A stretch of DNA of 64,000 nt from Rhynchosporium graminicola (lineage: Eukaryota > Ascomycota > Leotiomycetes > Helotiales > Ploettnerulaceae): the NCBI GenBank assembly GCA_900074885.1, contig FJUW01000012.1:1843841-1907840 (forward strand), written 5' to 3'. Under the pieces are notes generated by a model. That model ran no database searches. It was not told the DNA's origin and saw only the letters and a list, made by a program, of their open reading frames with translations. Made by a program: the position numbers and the translations under genes. Below, one piece after another: positions 1 to 14,773 of this stretch. The first letter of the stretch is position 1. Every line of letters starts with the position of its first letter.

Positions 1-31
1 CTGCTTTTTCAGCCAAGATGGCCAAATCTGC

Positions 32-1975
32 TCAAGCCTCAACACCAACTACGCGTCCACTCTCATCAATATCCACCAACGTCTTCCTCGTACTCTCCTT
101 CCTCGGATTCGGCGCATTGAAAATCGCCGTCATCTCCTCCAACGTCTTCCCCGCCGTCTCGACGAAGAAGAAATAGATCGTCGCAATCTCAACACAGATC
201 CACGCGATATACACCAGGTACAATTTCCACCCGATGGACGCGATGCCGACACTGATTCCATACGTGTTGACGACCATCGCAATGTTGAGAAACAGGAAGT
301 TCAGTCCGTTTCCCTTGGCACGGGTGCGGTTCTCGAGACATTCTACCGCGTAGAGGGTTTGTAGAGGTGTGAAACCCCAGGCGAAGATGATGCCGAAGAG
401 GAAGATCGAGACGATTACGCCGTAGGCTAAGTCGGGGTTCTTTTCCGACTGCGCGGTGAATGCGGTGAGGAGGACGTAGGAGAAGAGAGCCCCGGTGAGA
501 CCGGCGAGCATCATGAAGCGACGGCCGAGTTTGTCGAGGAGGGTGGCTCCGTAGACGGCGCCCATCATGGAGAAGATTGGGTTGATGGCGTTGATGAGGA
601 GCTGCTTGTTCTTGTCTGTGATTCCGGCGTTCTTGATCATGTCGGGCATGAAATACGACACGACGTTGTTTCCTAGATGACCTTGGAGTTAATCACTGCT
701 TTGAATGATGTGGAAAGATACTGGATTATATCGACACCGAAACAATACAAACCGGAAAGAGAATCATCTCGACTTCAAGTCTGGCGAACTGAGGACAGAT
801 ACTGCGAGAATATATGACACGTACCTGACCATTGACCAAAGAACGACATTCCGATCACCATGTAAAGCCGGTAACGAGCTCCACGAGTGTTGAAAAGCTC
901 TCTGAAATCCCACCACGGGTTATCATTCTTGGTAGCGTGCAAGTTGTCGATGATCTCGTGATATTGAAGTTGAACCACTGGGGAGCTCTCATTGCCATCT
1001 CCATGGTACTTGGTGAGAATAGCAAGTGCTTCCTCGCGGCGATCGTTGGCAATCAACCAACGTGGTGATTCGGGGAAGAACATGATCAAGCACATGACTA
1101 CAGCTGGGAGGCCCGCCTGAACGAGCGTAGGTATTCTCCATGCCCACGATGAAGTAATGTTCTTATTGGATCCGTAAGTCGTCCATCCAGCGATGATGTT
1201 ACCGAGCCACCAGAAGTTGTTGTACCTAAAGCATGTCAGTCCGAGTTCCTTCTCATGAAGAAGAAGAAGAAGAAGAAGAAGAAGAAGAAGAAGAAGAAGA
1301 AGAGCTCTCTCTCTCACATTCCAGCCATGGTCCCTCGGTAAGCGGGGTGTGCCAGCTCGACGGTGTATGCTGGCCCCGCGGCAGAAGCAAGAGCGGCCCC
1401 AAAGCCGAGAACGAATCTTCCGCCCATGAATTGAGACCTCTCATGAGCCGATGCCTGGACAGCCGTGCCGATGACCACGACGGCACACCCAACAAATATA
1501 CACACACGACGACCGTATCCATCGGCGAGGAAACCGCAGAATGGGAAAGCGGCTATCTGGCCGAGATTGTAGATGATGAAGACGAGACCGGTGGATGAGC
1601 CTGCAGCGTCCATTTTGAAGGTCTTCAGGTATGGATCCATGGCATTGATGGCGCCCATGAGGGAAGAATCTGACGGGGCGGTTAGCATACATAGTACCCG
1701 AGGATTCATCAGAGAGAGACAGAGAAAACTGACTGACCGAACCCGTTCATCGTGGAGACGAGATATCCGATTCCCATGATGAAGTACAGCTGCAGCATGC
1801 TCTTCGACAGGAGCGATGGCTTCTGACCAGCGACCGCCGCCGCCAAAGCCACCGAAGCGGCACTGACCTGGGTGACATTTCCTTGGGCGTACTTTGCATC
1901 GATGTTGTCCGAGATATGGTGAGCATCGTTCTTCTCGTGATGCTCAGCATCCTCGGTGTACTTGGGAGCAGACAT
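32..1975 (-). CDS. MFS sugar transporter, lactose permease type
   Basis: Probable plasma-membrane proton symporter for lactose or a related beta-galactoside. Four exons: 1738-1975, 1318-1669, 825-1225, 32-672 (1632 nt, 543 aa). Seen: about twelve hydrophobic segments; GYGRR and KLGRR loop motifs after helices 2 and 8; PESPRWL at the end of the first half; VETAGKTLEEM near the C-terminus, matching the PETKG motif of the sugar porter family. The N-terminal ~75 residues are hydrophilic, as is common in fungal lactose permeases. The ATG at 1975 opens the first exon and all junctions are GT-AG. It is divergent from a GH2 beta-galactosidase, which makes lactose or galactoside the likely substrate. 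Sugar porter membership is sure; the exact substrate is inferred from resemblance and context. Confidence 0.9.
1258..1303. repeat. (GAA/TTC)n microsatellite inside a permease intron
   Basis: About fifteen copies of GAA on the + strand (CTT on the coding strand) fill most of the 92-nt second intron of the permease gene (1226-1317), just downstream of its donor on the coding strand. Expansion or contraction would change intron length without touching coding sequence. Confidence 0.95.
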
Positions 1976-2139
1976 TTGATGAATGAATGAAACAACCTCA
2001 ATGGGCAGCAAACCAGAGGGAGGGCAATCCCTTGGGTACTTATTGTTTCTTGCTTGCCCAGATTCCTGCTTCCCAGATTCTGGGGCAAGTCCCCCTGCGC
2101 CAACCTCAAGCGTTGGGCGCCCCCCGCACCTCCGTACAT

Positions 2140-2197
2140 CTATCCATCTATCCATCTATCCATCTATCCATCTATCCATCTATCCATCTATCTATCT
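2140..2197. repeat. CTATCCAT octamer tandem repeat
   Basis: About seven tandem copies of CTATCCAT, ending in shorter CTAT units, in the upstream region of the permease gene. Confidence 0.95.
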
Positions 2198-3117
2198 CTC
2201 AGTCTCGGCTCTAGCCTCTGGCTATTGTAACCTCTACTCGTAGGTACCTCTGGATAGGTATCGTATCCCCTCCCTCCTCTCCATGCGCCCCATACACGTC
2301 TCAGAGAATGGCCAAGACAGGGAGGGCTAGTCTTTTGCAGCTACCCATGTACAGTAGAGATGGGGGTTTGGAAGGAGATATTACCTTCTTTGTCTTGACT
2401 CGCGTCACTTGGCAGCCAGCCACCGCTGGTGGAGTCGTGGCTGGCTGCAAGAAGGCTTCGGTACTGGACAATTCGTGCACAGTATGCGGCCGAGCCAACC
2501 CACGACAAACACTTTCATCGGCCGGCTTCCTTGAACTTTGTGGACCCCAACCCGGTGGAGGAGATCCCACCCGCATCTTGTCAATAACCACCACCTAGAT
2601 TAGATGAGATTAGATTAGAGCCGCAGCTAAGCCAGGTACGACCGTGTGGAATAGGTAGGCATTTGAGTGCGAGCGGAAGTGATTACTAGGCAACTCTCTT
2701 TCTTGGAAGACATGCGGTGGATGCAGGAAATAATGCCCTCCGGTTCAAACGGTAACCCTGACGTGACGCTCTTACCTACCACAGCGGAAATCCAACGAAT
2801 ATGACAACATTTAATTGGGAGGGGCATGGTAAAGTACTGTACTGTATGACAAACAGCCGCGCTTCTCCATCCATTGACACTGACAGGTGACAGACAGACA
2901 GACAGCCCGCTTTCAGACTTCGGCTCCGACCCTTGTAGCAGTACCTAATCAAGCCAGGGGTAATCCATGCTCCTCCTGTACCGACGTTTTCCCCCACATC
3001 TCCCTTCTTTTCGTTTACCGGAGAACGACGAGAAGCTTGTATCACGAACCAAGACAATGAGGGATTCTCACAGTGGTGTAAGTAACTTCTTAGTACAAGT
3101 AGGACCCGAGGAGGTAT

Positions 3118-3148
3118 AGAAAGAAAGAACGAAAGAACGAAAGAACGA

Positions 3149-3179
<31 letters not shown>
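3118..3179. repeat. GAAA/GAAC microsatellite
   Basis: Tandem GAAA units, the first part interspersed with GAAC units (about fifteen copies). It lies in the intergenic region between the permease and beta-galactosidase genes. Confidence 0.95.
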
Positions 3180-3556
3180 CAAGAGAACATCCTTCTGGGG
3201 CGGGTGAGGTTTCGAACAGATAGAGAGGAGTTCGGAGAGTCTGCAGCCGCGTCAATCCCGTGCGAGCCACAACCTCCTTCCTTACCTGGTTACGGTAGGT
3301 ACGAGGTTCCTAACCTCAATTTACTGGTGCCTGTACTGTACGTTTACCGTAGCCCCCCTGTATTAGTCTTTGTGGGGACGGGGGACTGGGAACTGGGGAT
3401 GTGGAGAGAGCGGGGGTGAGAAGTTTAGATCGCACGAGTCAGGCTCCAGTGGGCATTGTTGATGCTTGACTGACTTTTTCCTTTTTCTCTCGGCACAGAC
3501 TGGCTGGGAGTGGGAGTGGGGTAGCATCTCGCTTGGGGTTTTGCTTGGCAATGGAA

Positions 3557-3631
3557 CCCCCCCCCCCCCNNNNNNNNNNNNNNNNNNNNNNNNNNNNNNN
3601 NNNNNNNNNNNNNNNNNCCCCCCCCCCCCCC
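3557..3631. other. Assembly gap in a poly-C tract
   Basis: Thirteen C residues, then 48 N (3570-3617), then fourteen C residues. The sequence is missing across a homopolymer, so the true spacing of the divergent promoter is unknown. Confidence 0.99.
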
Positions 3632-4410
3632 AGTCTATTCCCACGCGCTCGCTTCAGCGATGCGAGCTCGAGGCACGCCAAGGATTATATCACATTATTT
3701 TATTTTGTTTTATTTTATTTTATCTTATTCTTGAACAAAATAATCAATTCTTCTAGATTCTTCTAGAGCGCAACAGGGATAACTCTGCTCCTGTCAGAAG
3801 AGCCAGTACAAGTGGATCCTCCTTACTCTGAACTCGCTCCTGCTGCAGCCGAACTCTAGCACGACTAACGGCATACAGTACATATCACATCCGATCCCGC
3901 TTCAAACCCGACGTTTGTCTTGTCTCGTCAAACGGACCAGACCCACCCCGGCAGTAGTGGTATGTACAAAGCCGCATGAAGCCGCAAGCAAGACAAGCGA
4001 TCGTAAGTAAACCTTCAATTCAATTCTTGATCCCATCACGAGCCAACAAACACATCTGTCTGGCTGGCGGTGCCACAATCAGGGGATCGCCAAGCAATAT
4101 CCCACTCTAATGTGGACAGACGTATTGTATGTATTGTTCCCCGGGAGTACCGAATGCCCCGTCATCTCCGATAGGTGAAGCCACCCTCCCTATTCACTTG
4201 GTCGTGAAGTGGATGCAACTGGATACCAGATACCAGGTGCCAGCAATTGCAACGTTGACCCGTCATATCAAGCAAAACATGTCTCCAATCCCGCAAACCC
4301 TTCCATTGCAACACGCGAACTCCTCATCTGACTCACTGGGCTTCGTACATGTAGACTCCCAAACCTTGGAATCTCAGACAACAGAAAGACAAGAAGCAGA
4401 CGTCGCCAAT

Positions 4411-7687
<3,277 letters not shown>

Positions 7688-9797
7688 GGAGGGGGATTTG
7701 GATATTGTGAAAACTGGGATGTCTAGACGGGATACTGAAAATGATAGTTGGATGAATGTACGTGATTGCGTGGAATTTTTCACATGCATAGGATGATGGA
7801 TTTGTTCCCAACTTCCTAGTCGCCTGAGTGACAGATATCATATCTCTAGCTTAAGCGACTATCAATCCTCCTTCTTTTCATAGCCCCCCCTAGCCTCCTT
7901 CACGAAGTCACCTTATGATCCAAGCACGAAAAAGATCCAAGAATGAGATCTTACTCGGTCGACTCGAATCTCATATCCCCCAACCAACATGACAACCCCC
8001 TCTCCAAATCCCAAGAAAAATCACACACCGAACTCTACTTCCCTAGACAGGCCGGGTCAGGCCAGGTCAGGTCAGGTCAGGTCAGGTCAGGTCAGCTAAA
8101 CAAACAAATGCACGAATTACTCCTTCATGCAATGCAATCATCATGAGTCCTCAACACCTCTCTCACACTCGCTAAATCAGCGGAGCTCGATTTTCTATGA
8201 TTGATAGATTAGCTAATTGATTAATTAATCAGTTAATAATTTGATGGATTAGTTAATGGATTAGTTGACGGATCATGACCGAACGCCTGGAATTGGATTG
8301 AATCACTGTGGTGATGACGATTTACTATTTTTAGTAAGTTACTCACTCACTTACTTACTTACTCACTCACTTACTTGCTTGCTGATTAACTGATCACAGA
8401 GTCCTGGGATGAGCGACTGGATTGTTAGTAGTGAGCCTTTGAATGAATGATCTTCTTGTTTCCTACTTGTGGATGTCTGTCGGTTGTTTGCTTTCATCTC
8501 TTGTTAGCGTGTTAGAGTGTTAGAGGGGAGTTTGTCGGGAGCGTAGAGCTCAGAGATAGATGTGTTTGGATGTGTGTGAGGAGGGTGTGGATGTTTGTTT
8601 ACTTGCGTGCTTGCTTGCTTGCTTGCTTACTTACTTGCTTATTAGATTCAACGGGTTCTTTTGAATGTCTTTTCGTTCCGAGCTGGTCGTCGTAGGGATG
8701 CTTGGCTGTGTGGGTGTCTGTAGGATAGGATAGGGTAGAAAAGATGAGGTTTGGGTGTGGGATTTTAGGTGGCTGGGTCGAGAGGCTGCGAGGAATACTT
8801 TACCTAGGTGGCGAAGTGATTGAGTTGATTTGAGCACGATATCTGTATATAACATAAGGATTAGGGTTTCCCCTCTACTAGCTTTCTTTGTAAAGTCGCC
8901 TCATGAGTCAAAGGCGAACAGATCTAGGGAACAAGATCTTGCTCTATATTTTCGACTCTCATATCTTAGCAATGTATATCTCGATTTTCTTGTTCGTTGC
9001 AGATGATAACAAAAAGTGTAGAGTTTTACTCATGTAAGTAAGTTAGCTAAATGCATAAATAAGGTAGTCGATTGTTAGGTATTTGAAACCTCTCTTGGAT
9101 ATATAATAAGTTAGTATAAATTTATAATTAATTAATTAATCAATACCGAGTCCCTGGGTCACCGTATAATAGTATCCTATTTGCTAACTAATAATAGGGG
9201 TCTTAAAGGATAATCTTTCGGTAACCTTTCAAGGAGCTCACTTTTATCTCTATACATATTCGTCTCATCTAAGTAGAGTGAGGATTCATTGAAGCGTAGA
9301 GACCTATATCGGGATATGAGTGAGGTATTGCTTGCTTGCTTACTTTCTCTAGGTATAGCACGTTCTTTAATAGGCTATTCCAAAAGCTCAAAGGGGGAGT
9401 AAACGTTTTGCGGTTTGTATATATAGGATAGAATAGAAGAGGTTTCGGTGTGAGGTTTTAAGTAGTGCTGAGCTGTGAGGGGGAGTTTGGAAGATAGAGA
9501 GAGTGCTTTGGATTTTTGAAAAAGCGCATCAATGATGGGAGGAGCAGGTTCTGAAAGGGGGTTCTCGGTTGGTTGTTGATGCAGCTTCATTGACCTCTTC
9601 CTGATCCACCCAACCTCTGCGAGATCCTTGAGAAGAAGAAGGTGTATAGCATGGGGTCTTGCCCGAGTCGGTTGTTTAAATCTTGGAGGAATACAGATGA
9701 AGATGGAGAAACCTTGGATTTTCATACATAGTGGTACAACGAGGTTGTAATCGAGTCCAGAACGCCATTATCATCCACCAACGCCGAGATTTTGATA
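7688..9797. other. Gene-free, repeat-rich intergenic stretch
   Basis: No credible gene. It holds short tandem repeats (CAGGT at 8055-8095, ACTT/ACTC at about 8338-8382, CTTG/CTTA at 8605-8640) and a diverged tandem duplication of roughly 0.7-1 kb: segments around 7870-7975 and 8583-8800 reappear in the same order around 8880-8975 and 9321-9500, with a more AT-rich second copy. Confidence 0.6.
8055..8095. repeat. CAGGT pentamer tandem repeat
   Basis: About seven consecutive copies of the pentamer GTCAG/CAGGT downstream of the beta-galactosidase gene. Confidence 0.95.
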
Positions 9798-10753
9798 TCA
9801 CCATCTGCCTCTGAACCCTCCCCCTCTACCTCCTCTAAAACCTCCACCCCTTCCTCCACCCCCCCGTCCCCCGTACCCTCCCCTTCCATATGCCCCATCC
9901 CCATACCCGCCATCGAACCCTCTCCCAGCCGGACTGTGCTCCCCCTCATCACTCTGATGCATCGGCCTCCTCATCCTCAACTCCTTGGGAAAAGCATCGA
10001 AAGTCTTCCTCATCTGCGCATATCCCAAATGCATCTTGCCATAAAAGTGATCCGCCAACCGCCGATCATTATCCAGCCGTGATAAATACGCACCACACAC
10101 ATCACAGACCTGCAACTTCTGATGTCCGCTCGGTCCACTCGTATCGCTCAACGCCTTCAACTCCCTCTCCTTCTCGGCTTTCTGTGACATCGCAGACCGG
10201 ATCCTGTAGAATTCCTCATACGCCCGCGACACCTCGCTCTGTTCCCCCAGAACCTGGATCTCGAGCAATCCGCTCTCGATACTCTTGCTCAAATCTGAAA
10301 TATTCTTCAACAGCGCATTCGTCTGCCGTATCTCATCCGGCGTCTTCTCCAGCCTCCTCTGCGCAACGTCGATTCTCCGATTACATTCATCGATGTATTT
10401 TTGCAAGTCGCGCATGTAGTCGTATTCGAATCCCCATTTCGTCTTCTGGCTTGCGTCCGCGCTTTCGTATTCGGTCTTCAGCGCTTCGGCGTGCACTTTT
10501 GGACATGGTCCGAGATCTTGCTTGGTATTTGTGAAGAGATCATGCGGACAGGTGCCGACGAGGAAGGAACGGCAGACTTTGGGGTCGGTGATTGATAGTT
10601 GGGCTGCTCGAGAGGAGGCGCTGGCTCCCATGAGCTGTTCTGGGAGCTGTTAGCTGATGTTGAGAGCTTTCAATCGCAAGGGATTGGGAGGGATGGGCGG
10701 AGTCTGGGAATCAGATGAGACTTACCAAGTAACTTCCTTTGTTCTGCGGCCAT
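9798..10753 (-). CDS. LUC7: LUC7-like U1 snRNP splicing factor
   Basis: Component of the U1 snRNP that helps define the 5' splice site; nuclear. Two exons: 10726-10753 and 9798-10639 (870 nt, 289 aa). The tiny first exon supplies MAAEQRKLLEQLMG, the conserved LUC7 N-terminus. Seen: a CCCH zinc finger with Cys32, Cys40, Cys55 and His59; a central coiled coil (about 75-185); a C2H2-type finger beginning CDVCGAYLS and ending in a double-His region (FYGKMH); and a C-terminal Gly/Arg tail of RGG type in place of the RS-rich tail of animal homologues. It is divergent from GPI16 with 293 bp between the two start codons. Confidence 0.95.
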
Positions 10754-11046
10754 CTTTGCGGGGTTTCACTATTCTCTGCGTAGATGTTGAGAAACGAGGA
10801 CGAGCTGGTGTTGATGTTCAAAATGTACTCTACTCGTAGTTGAACACAAGGCGCGGCTGAAATTTGTTCGCAGCCGCGCCCGGAAGGCTCGCGCTAAATT
10901 CGTCCAGCTCTACTCAGGGCGCGTCTCCCGTACTGCACCTCTGGGCGGAAATATAGAGGAGGATTGGACAGCTTCACATTTCACTTCATCATCACAATAC
11001 CTAATGCGCCGCAGTTTATAGTATAATATTATAGGCGCTGGTAGCC
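10754..11046. promoter_or_regulatory. Compact bidirectional promoter, LUC7 / GPI16
   Basis: Only 293 bp separate the start codons of two divergent housekeeping genes, so both promoters must lie here. GC-rich in the middle (around 10850-10950) and AT-rich near the GPI16 start. No TATA element stands out. Confidence 0.6.
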
Positions 11047-12979
11047 ATGCGTCACTTCGAATTTTATTCCCTACTGCTCCTTCTTATCTCCCTCCTTTGC
11101 ACGCCGTCACTCGCATCAGATTACCACGAACAACTCGTCCTGCGACCTCTCCACCCATCCCTCCTCCTCGCATCTTTCAATTTCCAGAGCAACACCACAC
11201 TTGCTTCTTTCGATCAGCAGAATTTTAGATACTTTCCAAGATCTCTAGGCCAGATCTTGCAACATTCCAATACGAGGGAACTCCATCTGCGGTTTAGTCT
11301 GGGAAGGTGGGATGCTGAGAGTTGGGGCGCGAGACCCTGGGGAGGGGCGAGAGAGGGAGTGACGGGCGTGGAATTATGGGCTTGGGTTGAGGCGGAGACT
11401 GACGAAGAGTATGTGCCTCATGCTTGTAAGAGATGGTCTCATGGAACTCTGCTAATATTTGTATCCAGAGCCGATGGACGGTGGCTGACCTTGACAAACG
11501 CATTGTCCGGCCTCTTCTGTGCCTCCTTGAATTTTATAGACTCAACAAGAACGATCAGACCAGTCATGTCTTTCCTACCAACAGGAAATCATGCGAATTC
11601 CACAGCGGAGAACCTGCATCTATTACATGGAACATTGCCGCGAGAAGTAGTCTGTACGGAGAACTTGACCCCTTTCTTGAAACTACTGCCATGTAAAGGC
11701 AAAGCTGGTATTTCGAGTCTGTTGGACGGTCACAAGTTGTTTGATGCCAATTGGCAGAGCATGTCGATTGATGTCAAGCCTATCTGCCCTTCAGATGGAA
11801 GTGAATGTCAGCTACAGATTACCCAGACTGTGGATATGGTATTGGATATCCAGAGGTCGAAAAGACCTAGAGGTAAATGCTTCCATATGCATAGTCAAAT
11901 TACCATGCTTACGATGTCAAGATAATCCCATACCTCGACCCGTCGCATTTGAGGAGCTAAAATGCAACACATCAAAACCGTACCACTCTCACGATACCTG
12001 TTTTCAACTCGACACCTCGGCCCAAGAAGAAGATTGGTCCCTCTCCGAGATATTCGGGCATTCTCTCAAAGGACCATGTCCCCTAGCAACAGACTCGTTA
12101 GATCCAGTGTGTATCGACGTCCCTCACTCTCGCCATGTCTTCACATCCCAAGGAGCACATGAGCATAAAGACGAAAGTGGCTTCAAACGATGCTTTTCAC
12201 TTAAGCCCGAGGGCGAATTTGAACTGGTTCTTCCTCAACAAGAAATTTCCGAGAAATCACCTCTCGAACAACCTCTTTTATACGCAGAACGTTCATTTAT
12301 CGGCTATGGCCAAGAACGAGGCGGCGTGCAGGCCATCCTTACCAATCCCTCTTTGACGGCATCTGTGGATTTCGTGTACATGGAATCACTCCCCTGGTTC
12401 ATGAAGCTTTATCTCCATACGCTCAAGGCCAGCATAAAAAATACCGGACAGAATACGAATGAGAGGAAGAAGCAGGATAAGGAGCTCGTAAAAGAAATGT
12501 ATTACCGTCCCTCCCTGGACCGAAAACGCGGCACCCAGCTCGAAGTCCGCATCCTTATCCCGGCAAACAGCACCGTCATACTAACCTACGATTTCGAGAA
12601 AGCTATCCTGCGTTACACTGAGTACCCTCCAGACGCCAACCGCGGTTTCGATATCGCGCCCGCAGTCATTACCATCAACTCCCCTCCCTCAGATTCCAAC
12701 TCAATCCCAGACTCAAACAGAAATGAAATTCGCACTACTACTCTACTTTTACCCCTACCGACTCCAGATTTCAGCATGCCATACAACGTCATCATCCTCA
12801 CAAGCACTGTCATGGCGCTTAGTTTTGGGTTCGTGTATAATCTTCTGGTGAGGAGGTTTGTGGGGCTAGATGAGGCAGAGAAGTGGGATATAAGAGCTGT
12901 GAGGTTGGCTGTTTTGGCGGGGGTCAACAGGTTATTTGCAAGGATTAGGAAGAAAGAGAAGGTGGAGAAGAAAGAGTGA
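11047..12979 (+). CDS. GPI16: GPI transamidase subunit (PIG-T / Gpi16)
   Basis: Subunit of the ER-membrane GPI transamidase that attaches GPI anchors to proteins; it is disulfide-linked to the catalytic subunit Gpi8/PIG-K. Three exons: 11047-11408, 11469-11872, 11922-12979 (1824 nt, 607 aa). Seen: N-terminal signal peptide (residues 1-24), a large lumenal domain containing the family signature ALSGLFCASLNFIDST and the stretch EELKCNTSKPYHSHDTC, and one transmembrane helix near the C-terminus (about 545-570) followed by a short Lys-rich cytosolic tail. The first intron is exactly 60 nt and stop-free, so retaining it would insert 20 residues in frame. Confidence 0.95.
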
Positions 12980-13563
12980 TTTTCTTGTATATCTAACGGG
13001 AGTAAAAATTTCTCATGATCTATATGCCACTATATTTGGGAGTTGGAAGACATGGAGAAACGTTACCTCAAAGCTCAGCTGTTGGACCAGCGATGTCGTG
13101 ATGATGGAGTATGAAATGATTTGACGTCTGCAGTCTTTCGATGAACGGAATGAATGACAACTGAGTAGAACTAAAAGCAGTACAATTGATTGATCAATGA
13201 AACCCCACATCCTGGCGAGGCTGAGCAGATTCGCTAAGCCATCTGTCACCAAAATTCTTCAAGGTATAACCCAGGGGAAATCGAACGTGAATTGAGACAC
13301 TTGCCGAAATACAGAAAAACAATCGCACAGGCATTAAAGTGAATCTCCCATGTAAAGTACCGTAGCACAAGGAGATCATCTTCAAATCGCTTTCCATTTC
13401 TTTTCATTTCATTCAAAGCTCGCAACCTCTCAAGTCCGTAGACGAGAATTTTATTTCCATTCATGCAACGCTACCAACTCCAATATCATGCATGCCCTTA
13501 ATGCTTCAAATCCGCTTTTCGTTTCCATGCGTGAATTTTTATCCACTGTCAGTCATACTGATC
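12980..13563. other. Convergent 3' intergenic region
   Basis: 584 bp between the convergent ends of GPI16 and the RGG-rich gene. Nothing recognisable beyond presumed 3' UTRs. Confidence 0.5.
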
Positions 13564-14766
13564 TCAAGTATCCATTTTCTTCTCCTCAATCGGTGTAGCC
13601 ATTTCCTCCGCCCAGTTCCCGGCCGGTTTCTCAATAGTAGGCGACTTTATCTTCTCTGGAAAGAGTTCTTTCTTCGTCGCTCCAGATGACGGTGTCGCTG
13701 ATGGTTTGGCGGATGTTGGCAACGAAGGGAAGTCTTCGGCAGTAGGTATCACATTTGAGTTTGCTGCTTTTCCACCTCTCCCTCCACGTCCACCACGTCC
13801 TCCTCTGCCACGAATTTCAAATTCCCCACGTCCTCTTGAATTTTGATATTCCTGTCCATCATCTGCGTCATACTCAGCAACAGAGTATTTACTCCCAGCC
13901 AAACCCCTACTAATCGTTCCGCCATGCCCACCTCTAACATACTCCCCACTCCTCCCCTTCGTCCTATCCACAATATCATCTTCTACCTTCTCGCTATCCC
14001 ACTCTCTCACTCCCTGAGCTTTCATCTTCCTCTCCCTATTCTTTGCTCTCTCCATCTCCATTACCCGCTCATTTTTCTTCTCCGCAACAGCTTTCTCTCT
14101 CCTTTCTTTCGCTAACTCCTTTTCACGGTGTTGAAATGCGGCTTGGTCTGCTTCTGTCAAGCGGTGTTTCTCGGCTTTTTGTGCATTGAGGATAGCCATT
14201 TGTGCCATCTTCTGTGAGAGCTCTTCTTCGGTAAGTTTTCCTTTCTTTGGGGGTCCACCAGTGGCGGATCGGTCGCCGCGGACTGCATGGATACGTGGTT
14301 CTGTAATGGCTGGTATGTTGGTGTTTGTGTTTGTGTTCATAGTCGTGTTTGGGGCGGGAGGTGTAGATTCATTTCGTACATCGGTCGATTGAGGTACTGT
14401 GGTATTTTGAGATGTAAATGTAGTCGTATTCGGAGCTGTAGGAGGAATTTCGACCTTCGAGATGGTAGTTGAGGAGTCGGCCTGTGTCTGCGGTGCGTAT
14501 CTAGATCCTCCTAAACCGTTGTTTCCTCCACCTCGTCCACCGCCACGTCCTCTTCTCTCTCTACCTCCTTCTTGTCTACCAATTCCATTTCTCTGCTGTT
14601 GCTGCTGCTGCTGGTTCCCTCCTCCGGTCGTAGCGGGCTTCCCAACCGCAGCCCTTGGCTGAGTAGGGATGGGCGAGGGCTCGATCTCAGCGGTTGGCGT
14701 TGAAACAGGCTCGAAGTCATCTGCGAAGAGATCGTCGTCTTCTCGCGATTGCGCGAATTCGTCCAT
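13564..14766 (-). CDS. RGG-rich, charged coiled-coil protein, probably RNA-binding
   Basis: I do not recognise the exact family. The 400-aa frame starts with an acidic segment (REDDDLFADDFEP), then a Gln/Arg/Gly-rich stretch, a Thr/Asn-rich linker and a highly charged helical region (about 195-275, Lys/Glu/Arg). It ends with an RGG cluster (about 325-340) and a C-terminal EDFPSLP motif. RGG boxes plus such a motif are usual in ribosome- or mRNA-associated proteins, so RNA binding is inferred. The start is uncertain. A second frame, open from an ATG at 15011, runs through a CAG (polyGln) tract at about 14774-14808 and is out of frame with this one. It is either an overlapping upstream ORF or the true N-terminus, joined by an unseen intron or a length error in the CAG tract. 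Confidence 0.75.
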   Translation of the reverse strand: MDEFAQSREDDDLFADDFEPVSTPTAEIEPSPIPTQPRAAVGKPATTGGGNQQQQQQQRNGIGRQEGGRERRGRGGGRGGGNNGLGGSRYAPQTQADSSTTISKVEIPPTAPNTTTFTSQNTTVPQSTDVRNESTPPAPNTTMNTNTNTNIPAITEPRIHAVRGDRSATGGPPKKGKLTEEELSQKMAQMAILNAQKAEKHRLTEADQAAFQHREKELAKERREKAVAEKKNERVMEMERAKNRERKMKAQGVREWDSEKVEDDIVDRTKGRSGEYVRGGHGGTISRGLAGSKYSVAEYDADDGQEYQNSRGRGEFEIRGRGGRGGRGGRGGKAANSNVIPTAEDFPSLPTSAKPSATPSSGATKKELFPEKIKSPTIEKPAGNWAEEMATPIEEKKMDT

Positions 14767-14773
14767 TCTTGCT

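Larger units (their letters stand above)
1976..4410. promoter_or_regulatory. Divergent promoter region, permease / beta-galactosidase
   Basis: A 2.4-kb gap between two divergently transcribed genes. It holds an octamer repeat (2140-2197), a GAAA repeat (3118-3179), a poly-C assembly gap (3557-3631) and a TATTT-rich stretch (about 3690-3730). Several CTGGGG, GTGGGG and GTGGAG words fit the short CreA carbon-repression consensus SYGGRG (for example near 2091, 2430, 3196, 3371 and 3395). Such words are frequent by chance. No convincing additional gene is visible; the small reading frames here are not supported. Confidence 0.5.

Noticed and set aside
705..1598. Plus-strand frames with Glu- or Ser-rich runs (e.g. 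1233-1598)
   Set aside because: They are antisense shadows of the permease exons and its GAA repeat; the minus-strand spliced gene explains the region.
3363..3766. Frames running through the N gap
   Set aside because: They consist of poly-Pro/Gly from C runs and unknown bases; no protein evidence.
4129..4410. N-terminal extension of the beta-galactosidase
   Set aside because: In frame but not family-like; the ATG at 4411 gives the expected N-terminus.
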